Below, in pieces: positions 52,729 through 61,398 of a stretch of DNA of 64,000 nucleotides. Position numbers and translations under genes: made by a program. The first letter of the stretch is position 1, and each line of letters opens with the position of its first letter. The notes below the pieces were generated by a model. It had not been told where the DNA came from. It did no database searches and worked only from the letters and a program-made list of their open reading frames with translations. The DNA lies in the NCBI GenBank assembly GCA_016841185.1, contig JAENZQ010000010.1:47529-111528 (forward strand), written 5' to 3'. This DNA is from Anaerovorax odorimutans. Its GTDB lineage: Bacteria; Bacillota; Clostridia; Peptostreptococcales; JAAYPU01.

Positions 52729-53898
52729 CTATATATTTGATTTCATAGTCTCAATCATTTTTATCCAAGGAATTATTTCTGCTTCTTTGCTAAATTTCTT
52801 TTCAACAGTTTTTCTTGCATTGAATGAACACCTCTTCCGAAGTTCAATGTTATTAATAAACTTTTCTATTGCCTTTGTAACTTTTAAAGGGTCATCAATA
52901 GGAACCATTAGTCCATTTTCTTCATTTGTAATAATTTCTTTGAAAGTATCTATATTGGAAGTAATTACTGGGCAGCCACATGACATAGCTTCAATTAAAG
53001 CTTTCCCCAACCCTTCACTTTTTGATAGGAATATAAACAAATCACAATTCTGATATTCCGCAGCTAGTTCCGATTGAGGTAATACTCCTTTATAATTAAT
53101 TTTACTTATTTTGTTTTGTGGTGAAAATAACTTTCTTAAATGTTCCAAATATTTTTCTTTAGCATTTCCGCATAATATTATTTCAATAGGATAGTCTACT
53201 TTTGATGCTGCCTTTATTAATGTCTCCACTCCTTTAGCCTTTTGTACATTTCCTGCGTATAATATTTTATATTTTCTTGCTCTATCTGCTTCGCCGCCTC
53301 TTTGTTTAAATCCAAATCCTTCTATATCCACGCCACAATAAATTATTTCACATTGATTCTTTTGTATCTTATAATACTTTTCCACGTTTAATTTAACTGC
53401 TTTGCTAATGGCAATTACTTTGTCTATCTTATGAGTATGTGATCTTATGAAAAACCTGTATTTGAAATCTAATAGATCAGTTTTGCCTTTAATTAAATCC
53501 CTTATTAATTCTATCTTTCTATAATAAAATAATTTCGTTGATTTTACACTTCCTTGAACTGCAATCAGAAGAGGAGACTCTTTGCCTGGTTTATCTTTAA
53601 GTTGGGTTAATGGTAGCAGATAGTCTATACGACCTATAACAATATCAACGTTCTCTTTTTTAATTATTTCCAAAGCTTTTTGGCAATTCAATTTAGTAAT
53701 ACCTTCAATTCCTGTAAAAAAATAATGAACATTTTTGGGGATCGAATAATTAATTTTTCTCGGATTACAGCCTCCAGATACAATATAAACACAAATTCCT
53801 TTTTCGGCTAAACCCCAAACTAAGGTTTCAAGACCAGTATTCATCCCTCGATTTAATGCGGATTTTTTTAGAATTAATAGCAGTCGTAAATTGCTCAT
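52729..53898 (-). CDS. GT4 glycosyltransferase
   Basis: A 389-residue GT-B enzyme: LKKSALNRGMNTGLETLVWG at the N-terminus, HKIDKVIAISKAVKLNVEKY, YKILYAGNVQKAKGVETLI, LFIFLSKSEGLGKALIEAMS and CPVITSNIDTFKEII. ATG 53898 (GAGGATGAT upstream) is chosen because an upstream ATG lies inside the preceding kinase gene. Predicted repeat-unit transferase. Confidence 0.86.
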   Translation of the reverse strand: MSNLRLLLILKKSALNRGMNTGLETLVWGLAEKGICVYIVSGGCNPRKINYSIPKNVHYFFTGIEGITKLNCQKALEIIKKENVDIVIGRIDYLLPLTQLKDKPGKESPLLIAVQGSVKSTKLFYYRKIELIRDLIKGKTDLLDFKYRFFIRSHTHKIDKVIAISKAVKLNVEKYYKIQKNQCEIIYCGVDIEGFGFKQRGGEADRARKYKILYAGNVQKAKGVETLIKAASKVDYPIEIILCGNAKEKYLEHLRKLFSPQNKISKINYKGVLPQSELAAEYQNCDLFIFLSKSEGLGKALIEAMSCGCPVITSNIDTFKEIITNEENGLMVPIDDPLKVTKAIEKFINNIELRKRCSFNARKTVEKKFSKEAEIIPWIKMIETMKSNI

Positions 53899-53914
53899 AA
53901 TATCATCCTCTTTG

Positions 53915-54589
53915 TCATTTAATGTCATTTTTAAAAAATAACTGCTTTTCGATTTCATCGACTATTATCTTTGCATTGTTTTCGATGTAGTCATCGCTTT
54001 CATTGTTTATGCGCACTAATTCCAACTTCTTTTTTTTATTATCTCTAATATATTCAATAGTCTCAATGGTTTCATTATACTGAGATACATATATGGATAT
54101 AACTCTGTAGTCTATCACATCATTTTTTCTATCTCTCTTTATTCTTCTTTTAAAAATAATATCCGCATTTGTTTCTATAGATATTATAATATCAGGTGGA
54201 TCAATATGTCGAAAAATCTTTTTAGCTACTTTAATCATCTCTTGCTCTTTACTATTTCTTGTAATATCTCTAATCTTATGAAATATGCCTTCATCCATTA
54301 AATGAACTTTGTAATTTTGAGAGGCTGCCAAATATCTTATTTGAAAAGATGCAAGATTTTTTAGTATTTTTTTAAAACCGAATAAGTCCTTTGGATTCAA
54401 ATAAAAAGTTAAACCTATACATTTAAAAAAAATGAAAAAATTATTTAAACTTATTTTTCTTGTTTGTACTAAATTCAAATTATCAAATCCAATGCTCCTT
54501 CTTTCCAGCTCTTTGCTAACCTCAATAAATGTTGTTGACTTGCCCGAACCTGATATACCTGTAAATTCAACATATAATGAGTTTGACAT
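53915..54589 (-). CDS. P-loop kinase-like protein of a glycan operon
   Basis: 224 residues with Walker A EFTGISGSGKSTTFIEVSKE at the N-terminus, a possible DE pair in HLMDEGIFHKIRD, and basic lid-like residues (FKRRIKRDRKND). It resembles thymidylate kinase-like or adenylylsulfate kinase-like small-molecule kinases. It could phosphorylate a sugar or lipid intermediate; the substrate is unknown. The start is ATG 54589 (AAGGGG 11 nt upstream) or TTG 54598. The genes on both sides are GT4 enzymes. Confidence 0.65.
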   Translation of the reverse strand: MSNSLYVEFTGISGSGKSTTFIEVSKELERRSIGFDNLNLVQTRKISLNNFFIFFKCIGLTFYLNPKDLFGFKKILKNLASFQIRYLAASQNYKVHLMDEGIFHKIRDITRNSKEQEMIKVAKKIFRHIDPPDIIISIETNADIIFKRRIKRDRKNDVIDYRVISIYVSQYNETIETIEYIRDNKKKKLELVRINNESDDYIENNAKIIVDEIEKQLFFKNDIK

Positions 54590-54741
54590 TTTAAACAAAT
54601 CCCCTTTTAAGTTTTTTTAGAATTCATTCTTCTTAATACTATTTTAAATTTATTATTAATTCCTTTGATTCTAATATATCTATAGTGAAATTATGTAATC
54701 ACATACATTATTTGGTCCACTATCATATGTTAAAAACATCC

Positions 54742-55860
54742 TCATGTCTCTACGTTTAAAATAGTTTCGTTAAATACTTGTTCATATTTGCCAACAATCT
54801 CCGCAGCTCTAAAACTCATCGCTCTTTCATAACCTTTTATAATATATTTATTCCTTTGATTTTCTGATTTAAGTAAAGTTATAATCTGTTTAGATAATTG
54901 CTCATAATCGGACACTGGTACTAAAATCCCATATTTATTATCTTCAATAATTTCTCTCGGTCCCGAGTTGCAATCCGTTGATACAACTGGAGTTCTACAA
55001 GCCATTGCCTCTACTATTACATGTCCGAAACCTTCCCATTTAGATGTTAGTACAAATAAATCAGCTTTTTGTATATATTTATATGGATTACTCTCAAATC
55101 CCTTAAATATTACATTCTCTTCTATTCCTAAACTATATGAAAGATTTTTTAGCTCATTTTCCAAAGGTCCTTTACCCAAAATTAAAAGTTTGACTCTAAA
55201 TTGTGTATTTACAATCCTAAATGCCTTTAGTAGTGTTGGATAGTCTTTTTGTTCAACCAATCTCCCAACTGCAATAATTGTCTTCTCGCCATTTTCATTA
55301 TATAAATCGTCCACATTTTCGTTTTTAAATTTATTAATTGTATCAAGATCAATAGGATTATAGATGACTTGAATCTTTTTACTGTTAATTTGAAAATTCT
55401 TAACTAAATCTTTTTTCACTCCTTTTGAGAGAGCAATTACACCATTAGATAAATAGTTATAGCAATATCTTGTCATTAATCTATTTAACCTTGTAACTTT
55501 TTTTGATTGAGCCCTATTATTAGCTTCTCTGATTAAAAGTGGTATCCTTTTTCTTAGAGTTGCATTGGTAATACTAACCAATATATTATTAGAGTTTAGA
55601 GTTGTAAAAATTAAATCAGGTTTCTCGATTATTAGTGCTTTTCGTAGTTTAAAAAAAGAGTATCTTAATCTAGATGTATTTAAGTATTTGATATTAACCT
55701 CATTGTTAATAAACATAGAATAATCATTTAAATTCTTGTTCCCTAAGACAAATACTATTTCAAATTTTTCTCTATTAAGATAGTTCATTATGTTTATAAC
55801 AGTTCTTTCTGCACCTCCTCCTGTAAGAGCCTGCATAAAAAAAAGTATTTTCTTTTTCAT
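54742..55860 (-). CDS. GT4 glycosyltransferase (WbpH/PglJ-like)
   Basis: A 372-residue GT-B enzyme: FFMQALTGGGAERTVINIMN (GGGAE acceptor motif), NGVIALSKGVKKDLVKNF, KTIIAVGRLVEQKDYPTLL, FVLTSKWEGFGHVIVEAMAC and TPVVSTDCNSGPREII. ATG 55860 is favoured by GAGGGG upstream. The subgroup often transfers GalNAc or hexoses to lipid-linked chains. Confidence 0.88.
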   Translation of the reverse strand: MKKKILFFMQALTGGGAERTVINIMNYLNREKFEIVFVLGNKNLNDYSMFINNEVNIKYLNTSRLRYSFFKLRKALIIEKPDLIFTTLNSNNILVSITNATLRKRIPLLIREANNRAQSKKVTRLNRLMTRYCYNYLSNGVIALSKGVKKDLVKNFQINSKKIQVIYNPIDLDTINKFKNENVDDLYNENGEKTIIAVGRLVEQKDYPTLLKAFRIVNTQFRVKLLILGKGPLENELKNLSYSLGIEENVIFKGFESNPYKYIQKADLFVLTSKWEGFGHVIVEAMACRTPVVSTDCNSGPREIIEDNKYGILVPVSDYEQLSKQIITLLKSENQRNKYIIKGYERAMSFRAAEIVGKYEQVFNETILNVET

Positions 55861-55942
55861 TGTATTTCCCCTCATTAATAGATTAACATTAATATACTGA
55901 ACATTAATGGTTTAAGCTTTTCACATAAGTTTAAACAAAAAG

Positions 55943-56971
55943 CTAATATACTAATTGATCCAATACTCTAAGAATATTTTCTGATTTATAGTTATTTGCC
56001 GATTTATGAGCGTTTCTACTCATTTCCTTTAAAATACTTTTATTTAGATCAATATAATTAAGTTTGTCTATTAAGTCATTTATATTTTTTGATTGAAAAA
56101 TTATCCCATTATAACCATCTTGTATAGCTTCAGAATTATGATTCCAATCTGATGCTAAAACCGGAACTCCACTTATAAATGAATCAATGACTACCCCCGG
56201 GAATCCTTCTCCCTCCCAAAAAGTAGGAAAAACAAACAAATCATATTTTGCCAGCTTATAGTAGCCTTCCTTATTATCCATCAAATCAATAATGCCATTA
56301 TAATTCAAAAATTTTGAATTATTAATTTTATTGAAAAAAGTATTTTCATATGTTTTTTCTATTGGACCATAAAAATCTAAAGTATATCTGCATTCGTTGC
56401 TATTCATTCTTTCTATGGATTCAAATATCATATCTATCCCTTTATCAGGATGAACTCTTCCTAAATAAAAACATTTAATCGGTGACCTGATTTCTTTAAG
56501 CTCTACTTCAATATCTTCAAAATATTTAGAGTTAGGTAATTTTTCTATATTACAAAATCCTTCTTTTTGAAGATCATATTTCATCTTATCAGTTTGTACA
56601 AAAATTTTTAAAATGTTTTTATAATACTTCGACTTCAATTCGTTTTGATTAATTTTATTAGGCATACTGCCTCCTACAACAAAATATATCATCTTTTTGT
56701 TCAGATGAAAAAAATACGTGAATCTAATAATTTGATAAGCGCTTTTTGTATCTATAGACAATATTATTTTGTGATTGGTAAATGATAAAATAAATATTTT
56801 AAAAAACAACTGCAAAAATTTAGATTTCCAGTTCTGAGTATCAATGATTTGAATTTTTATCCTCCTCATACTTTTTAAATATTTTAAAATATGATTATTC
56901 TTTATATTTACTCCATTAGGAACATTTTTTTTATCCAATCCGATATTTGCAATAAATAACACTTTTCTCAT
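55943..56971 (-). CDS. GT4-like glycosyltransferase
   Basis: A 342-residue GT-B protein with KIFVQTDKMKYDLQKEGF, IKCFYLGRVHPDKGIDMIF, LFVFPTFWEGEGFPGVVIDS and VPVLASDWNHNSEAI (donor-side catalytic acids). The N-terminal half is diverged from known families, so the donor and acceptor are unclear. GAGGGC precedes the ATG. Confidence 0.82.
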   Translation of the reverse strand: MRKVLFIANIGLDKKNVPNGVNIKNNHILKYLKSMRRIKIQIIDTQNWKSKFLQLFFKIFILSFTNHKIILSIDTKSAYQIIRFTYFFHLNKKMIYFVVGGSMPNKINQNELKSKYYKNILKIFVQTDKMKYDLQKEGFCNIEKLPNSKYFEDIEVELKEIRSPIKCFYLGRVHPDKGIDMIFESIERMNSNECRYTLDFYGPIEKTYENTFFNKINNSKFLNYNGIIDLMDNKEGYYKLAKYDLFVFPTFWEGEGFPGVVIDSFISGVPVLASDWNHNSEAIQDGYNGIIFQSKNINDLIDKLNYIDLNKSILKEMSRNAHKSANNYKSENILRVLDQLVY

Positions 56972-56990
56972 TTGTTTCTTGCCCTCTTTT

Positions 56991-57926
56991 TTAACTATTA
57001 ACGCTTACATTACTTTTGTTGGAAACATATTTTTCTGGTAATTTAAGCATATTTCCTAATAATTCTAGTCCATATTCATTATAGTATGTAGCCATGCAAC
57101 CATATGGCGTAAAGGTCATTTCACCCAATATTGGTTGCCCGTTACTTATGTAAAAATCAACTCTTACCCAAGGAAAAGGTTCAGCTAGTTTTTCTGCATA
57201 TTTTATTAATTGCTCTAAGCACTCTGGTTTTTCTGGAATTATCCCTTGGTTATAGTTATCTGCTCCTATATCCATCCTCTCCCATTGGAGGTCTAAAAAA
57301 TCAAGCTTCAATTTTTTCTCTCGTTCTCGGCATACTAATATTAACTTTGCTTTTCCATTAAAGCAGTATACTTTATAATCATAAGGTAAAATACCTTCAT
57401 CTGTTTCAATATATTTCTCACATATTATTCTTGGTTTTATTTTTGAATACTGTAATTCTGCTGTTAATAAGCTGTAATCTATCCTTAGCCATTCGTTAAG
57501 TTGTCTAATAGTTTGATCTTTATCTATCTTTGTTTTATCACTACATATAATGTTAAAACCACAACCATGTGTTGCTTTTAATGCAAATTTATTAGGTAAC
57601 GAATCCCAATTTATTTCATTAACATCTTCATATACATAATAGAGTGGATTTAATATTCTGCCACACCCACATCCCATTGCATAGTCTCTTATTTCAAATT
57701 TATCGGCACATTTTGCTACTAGTGGATTCTGCCAATACAATTTCAACCATTGCAATTTTTCATTAAAATCCTTAGGCTCTTTAAGATTAAGTTTCTTTCC
57801 TGTTGCTAAAATGTGAAATATTTTAGTTGCCATTACAGGTGAGGTTTTGACCAAAAGGGGAGTGAATTTTTTATGAATGTGTTTTACAATTTTATATTTT
57901 TTTATTTTTTCTTTAATAGTTGACAT
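56991..57926 (-). CDS. TupA-like ATP-grasp protein
   Basis: 311 residues. LNLKEPKDFNEKLQWLKLYW, NPLVAKCADKFEIRDYAMGC, FALKATHGCGFNIICSDK and PRIICEKYIETDEGILPYDY are the hallmark blocks of the TupA-like ATP-grasp family, named from Bacillus teichuronopeptide synthesis. VRVDFYISNGQPILGEMTFT supplies the metal-binding end. ATP-grasp enzymes form amide bonds, so it may add an amino acid to a uronic acid of the glycan; UDP-GlcA/GalA genes are in the locus. GAGGAT precedes the ATG. Confidence 0.85.
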   Translation of the reverse strand: MSTIKEKIKKYKIVKHIHKKFTPLLVKTSPVMATKIFHILATGKKLNLKEPKDFNEKLQWLKLYWQNPLVAKCADKFEIRDYAMGCGCGRILNPLYYVYEDVNEINWDSLPNKFALKATHGCGFNIICSDKTKIDKDQTIRQLNEWLRIDYSLLTAELQYSKIKPRIICEKYIETDEGILPYDYKVYCFNGKAKLILVCREREKKLKLDFLDLQWERMDIGADNYNQGIIPEKPECLEQLIKYAEKLAEPFPWVRVDFYISNGQPILGEMTFTPYGCMATYYNEYGLELLGNMLKLPEKYVSNKSNVSVNS

Positions 57927-57972
57927 TACTATCGTATCCTCTTCAATTTTAATATTATTAATTCTCTTTCAT

Positions 57973-59139
57973 CTATCTTATATTTTCTGACTTGTCCCAG
58001 TATGGCTTCGCCTTTCCACTTAGTATTCTATATACACCCACCCACTGAGCAATAATTGTAACAGTGTAATAATAAATCATGATTAAAAACTTATTATTAG
58101 TTCTTGTTATGGCTTTAACTAATGCTAATAAATAAAATAACATTTGCCCAAGAAAAGTAATAGAATAAAACAAAGATTCGTGAAGGAGTAAAAAATTTGT
58201 CATTAATATAATTAAATGGGAAACCCATAATAAATACCTGCAAGTCCTATGTCCAAAATAAAAGTAAGTAAACCATTTATATTTAAATATATTAAGAATC
58301 CTAACATCAGGCAAAATATGATTAAGTATCATTCTGTTCATTCGTATTTTTCTACTGAATTCATCTTCAATTACCTCCCCTGCTTTTTCATAAGCAATGG
58401 CATCATGGTTAGCTATAGCTCTTTTTCCTTGTAGTGCATAAAAAGGAGGCATAGCACTATCATGACATTCAATGGGATTAAAATCATAATATTCCTTAGT
58501 TTTGCAGGCATATAGTGCTCCATTTCCTGCTGTTATTGTTTGAATTCTTCCTTCTATCTCACGTGTTATTAAATCGCTATCCCAGTAAATAGCTTCTGCA
58601 TTGCTTACATCACTTTTGTCTTTATTTACTAAAGATAACCTCCCCGAAACATAGAAAATATCTTCAGAAATAAACGCTGCCATTAGTTCTTTAACAGCCT
58701 TATTATCCATTATAGAATTTGCGTCAGTCATCACCAAATATTCTGTATTTACAGTTTTGTGTGCTTCATTTTGTGCATTAGTTTTTCCTTTGCGCTCTTT
58801 AACTTCATAGAGCCGAAGATTAATATCCGGGTGTTCCTCAATAAAGTTTAGTACCATTTCATTAGTTTTATCAGTACTGTGGTCAGATGCAACTACAAAC
58901 TCTATTTTATCTTTTGGATATTCTATTTTTAAAAGATTATTCAATTTGTCTAATATTACTTTCTCTTCATTATGCGCTACAACCAAAACTGTTACTGAGG
59001 GTTGATGAGAATAATCCTTTTTTAGTGTTTTATTTTTATATAACTTTCCAATGAATTTTAAGGATATAGGATATCCCACCATTGCCCATATTATAATAAA
59101 CCCACTCACATAAAATAAATTTTCCAATAGTAATTTCAT
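57973..59139 (-). CDS. Membrane GT2 glycosyltransferase
   Basis: 388 residues: one N-terminal helix (about 5-24), a GT-A domain with VTVLVVAHNEEKVILDKLNN, FVVASDHSTDKT, VMTDANSIMD (DXD-like) and GRLSLVNKD, and three to four C-terminal helices (about 290-370). It resembles processive or chain-adding enzymes such as hyaluronan/cellulose synthase relatives but is shorter. It is the first biosynthetic gene after the regulator. AAGGAG precedes the ATG. Confidence 0.86.
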   Translation of the reverse strand: MKLLLENLFYVSGFIIIWAMVGYPISLKFIGKLYKNKTLKKDYSHQPSVTVLVVAHNEEKVILDKLNNLLKIEYPKDKIEFVVASDHSTDKTNEMVLNFIEEHPDINLRLYEVKERKGKTNAQNEAHKTVNTEYLVMTDANSIMDNKAVKELMAAFISEDIFYVSGRLSLVNKDKSDVSNAEAIYWDSDLITREIEGRIQTITAGNGALYACKTKEYYDFNPIECHDSAMPPFYALQGKRAIANHDAIAYEKAGEVIEDEFSRKIRMNRMILNHILPDVRILNIFKYKWFTYFYFGHRTCRYLLWVSHLIILMTNFLLLHESLFYSITFLGQMLFYLLALVKAITRTNNKFLIMIYYYTVTIIAQWVGVYRILSGKAKPYWDKSENIR

Positions 59140-59196
59140 AATTTCTCCTTTTATCGAAAATTTAGTTGCCGCTATTCTATTAAACCCTTGAAGTTG

Positions 59197-59697
59197 TTAT
59201 TCCAAAATATTAATATATCTTAATTCATCTACTTCGTCTAAATATTCATGTTCCCAAACAAAAACGATATAGTTCTCATTTGATGACCTAATTTCTGTAG
59301 ATTCTTTTATTATCTTATATTTTACTTTTTTTTCTTCTAAAACGACCTGAACAAGCTCAAAGATTTCGTCCTTTTTACCAAAGATATATATCTTTTTGTC
59401 TTCTTTTATCTGCTCATTGGTAATTTCACGGATTTTATCGCTAAGATTTATGATAGCTTTATAGGACAGTTTAATATACTGCAGAGTGAGTTCGGCTTTT
59501 TCTTTTATGCCTTTTGGAGTCAGATTGTACCGAATGGATTTTGGGCTTTGTCCTTCTATTTTGATCAGGCCTTTTTTTACACATTTTTTAATCAGGAAAT
59601 TGACTTGTCCTAAAGAAATGCCTGCTTTTTCTGCGATTTTTCTTTGACTGATCTGCGGATTCTCGGAAACGATACGGAGTATATCCCCTTCGTTCAT
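59197..59697 (-). CDS. Winged-helix (MarR-like) EPS-associated transcriptional regulator
   Basis: 166 residues. Residues ~1-75 form a winged helix: DILRIVSENPQISQRKIAEK, AGISLGQVNFLIKKCVKKGL, IKIEG and YNLTPKGIKEKAELT. A helical linker (about 75-110) and a small alpha/beta C-terminal domain (about 115-166) follow. The first part is typical of the EPS-associated MarR-like regulators that open exopolysaccharide operons. A perfect 11-bp-arm palindrome overlaps the transcription start, so autoregulation of the operon is likely. AGGTGATG precedes the ATG. Confidence 0.82.
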   Translation of the reverse strand: MNEGDILRIVSENPQISQRKIAEKAGISLGQVNFLIKKCVKKGLIKIEGQSPKSIRYNLTPKGIKEKAELTLQYIKLSYKAIINLSDKIREITNEQIKEDKKIYIFGKKDEIFELVQVVLEEKKVKYKIIKESTEIRSSNENYIVFVWEHEYLDEVDELRYINILE

Positions 59698-59718
59698 ATG
59701 TCATCACCTGTATTTATG

Positions 59719-59747
59719 TATTATCGTTCATTATCTGAACGATAATA
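59719..59747. promoter_or_regulatory. Operator palindrome of the glycan regulator
   Basis: TATTATCGTTC (59719-59729), 7 nt, GAACGATAATA (59737-59747): perfect inverted repeats of 11 bp, 22 nt before the regulator ATG. It touches the -10 box on its upstream side, so a bound dimer would block initiation. Confidence 0.72.
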
Positions 59748-59776
59748 TTATAGCACTAAAGAAATACTCACGTCAA
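59747..59776 (-). promoter_or_regulatory. Sigma-A promoter of the regulator-led glycan operon
   Basis: TTGACG (59776-59771), 18-nt spacer, TATAAT (59752-59747) on the minus strand. Five of six and six of six matches to consensus. The predicted start lies within the operator. Confidence 0.75.
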
Positions 59777-59789
59777 TTTATTGTTTTTC

Positions 59790-60066
59790 AATTAGACCGT
59801 ACTGCGGGAACACACCTCTGCACGACGGTCTATCTCTTTGGAGGAATGTCCCCAAGCTTGGTGAAAAAGGTGCGCCGCTTCGCTCCTCGCAATGGCAGAA
59901 TCAGAGTATGGAGTATGGATTATGGAAATTTTGCTGAGCAAAATTATACTTCAATCTTAAATCTTAAATGATTTACAGGCCCAACACTTGTTTGCTAAAC
60001 AGATTGCCATGCTGCGCTCGCAATGACAAAAATCATATTATGGTTTAGGGTTAGGGGTTAGTGATT
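59790..60066. repeat. Repeat mosaic upstream of the regulator operon
   Basis: No gene. Contains a GGGAACACACCTC..GAGGAATGTCCC element (59806-59853), GCGCCGCTTCGCTCCTCGCAA (59869-59889), GAGTATGGAGTATGGATTATGG (59905-59926), AAATTTTGCTGAGCAAAATT (59926-59946), CAATCTTAAATCTTAAATG (59952-59970), GATTGCCATGCTGCGCTCGC (60001-60020) and GGTTTAGGGTTAGGGGTTAG (60041-60060). The order of families differs from that at 44329-44796. 60067-60183 shows no clear promoter. Confidence 0.75.
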
Positions 60067-60183
60067 ACGGAAGAAAAGAATAATTAAATATTTTTAACAT
60101 ATTTCTAATAAAAGTATTGCAATAACTGTAGTAAAATAGATAATAGAAATAGATATATGTTTTTTAAAAAGGGATGTGGAACA

Positions 60184-61359
60184 ATGAATATAGGATTGTT
60201 TACGGATTGTTATTATCCACAGATTAATGGGGTTGTGACTTCTACAATGATTCTTAAAGAAGAATTGGAAAAGAGGGGACACAATGTCACCATTGTCACA
60301 GTACGAGTCCCGGGCTTTCAGGATGATAAGCCAGGAGTCCTCAGGATTCCTTCTATTCCTTTCAGAAAGTGGAAGGAGTTTCGAATCGGGTTGATATATC
60401 CTTATTCGGTAATTAAAAAAATAAAGGATCTGAAACTTGATATCATTCATACTCAAACGGAATTCAGTGTATGCCTCATGGCACGCCTTATTGCACGAAT
60501 AATGAGTATACCTGTTATTCATACCTATCATACCATGTATGAAGATTATACCCACTATATTGCAAAGAGAAATATTAACAAGCGAATTGCTACAAAGCTT
60601 TCAAAAGTAGGGTCAAAATTATACCTGAACGAATGTGCCTCGGTCATTGCCCCTTCGGAAAAAACAAAAAAAGCTTTGAGGCAATATGGTGTCACTAATC
60701 ATATTGAAGTAATCCCTACCGGTATCAAACTGGATAATTTTAAAAAAGGGATTTATACAAAAGTTCAGCTTGATGTAAAACGGAGAGAAATCGGTATTTT
60801 ACCTGATGAAAAAGTTATTCTTTACCTGGGGCGAATCGCAGAAGAAAAAAGTATTGATGTGATTATAAAGCAAATGCCCTATATACTTGAAAAAAGGCCT
60901 GCTACCCGCTTGATTATTGTCGGTGACGGTCCAAAAAGAAAAGAGCTGGAAGCCCTAAGTGCTCAACTCAATGTTAAAAATCATACTATTTTTACCGGAA
61001 GAGTCCCCTGGAATGAAACCGGCTTATATTACCAGTTGGGGGATCTTTTCCTCAGTGCTTCAAAAACAGAAACCCAGGGGCTTACCATACTGGAAGCTAT
61101 GTCGGCCGGTGTTCCTGCTGTGGTTCGAAACGATGACAATATCAAGAATATCATCACACATGGCTATAATGGCATGATATTTGAAAATGACTGGGATTTA
61201 GCTGAAACCGTCTTAAAATGTATTGACGATGACTATCTGATGAAAGAACTTTCCGATAACGGTCTAAAAACCGCTTATAATCTTTCATCGGAATACTTTG
61301 GATACCAAGTAGAAAACCTTTATTTAAAGTGTTTGGATCAGGCGAGAAAGATTTCTTGA
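60184..61359 (+). CDS. GT4 glycosyltransferase (diacylglycerol glucosyltransferase-like)
   Basis: A 391-residue GT-B enzyme: GLFTDCYYPQINGVVTSTMI, PVIHTYHTMYEDYTHYIA, EVIPTGIKLDNF, VILYLGRIAEEKSIDVII, FLSASKTETQGLTILEAMSA and VVRNDDNIKNII. The N-terminal DxYxPxxNGVxTS motif and HTxYEDY are typical of 1,2-diacylglycerol 3-glucosyltransferases and mannosylphosphatidylinositol transferases. It may make a glycolipid anchor. ATG 60184 is favoured by GGGATGTGGA upstream over ATG 60157. Confidence 0.85.
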   Translation: MNIGLFTDCYYPQINGVVTSTMILKEELEKRGHNVTIVTVRVPGFQDDKPGVLRIPSIPFRKWKEFRIGLIYPYSVIKKIKDLKLDIIHTQTEFSVCLMARLIARIMSIPVIHTYHTMYEDYTHYIAKRNINKRIATKLSKVGSKLYLNECASVIAPSEKTKKALRQYGVTNHIEVIPTGIKLDNFKKGIYTKVQLDVKRREIGILPDEKVILYLGRIAEEKSIDVIIKQMPYILEKRPATRLIIVGDGPKRKELEALSAQLNVKNHTIFTGRVPWNETGLYYQLGDLFLSASKTETQGLTILEAMSAGVPAVVRNDDNIKNIITHGYNGMIFENDWDLAETVLKCIDDDYLMKELSDNGLKTAYNLSSEYFGYQVENLYLKCLDQARKIS

Positions 61360-61361
61360 CT

Positions 61362-61389
61362 CGGGCAGCCACAAGGGCTGCCCCTACAA
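61362..61389. repeat. GGGCAGCC..GGCTGCCC hairpin repeat
   Basis: An 8-bp stem (61363-61370 and 61376-61383) with a 5-nt loop, then CTACAA. It lies 4 nt past the stop codon. No T-run follows, so it is a repeat of the 41044 family rather than a normal terminator, though it may stabilise the mRNA end. Confidence 0.65.
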
Positions 61390-61398
61390 TTACTTGGC

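Noticed and set aside
60094..60555. Minus-strand open frame of about 150 codons over the start of the GT4 gene
   Set aside because: It is antisense to a clear GT4 gene and its sequence is not protein-like.
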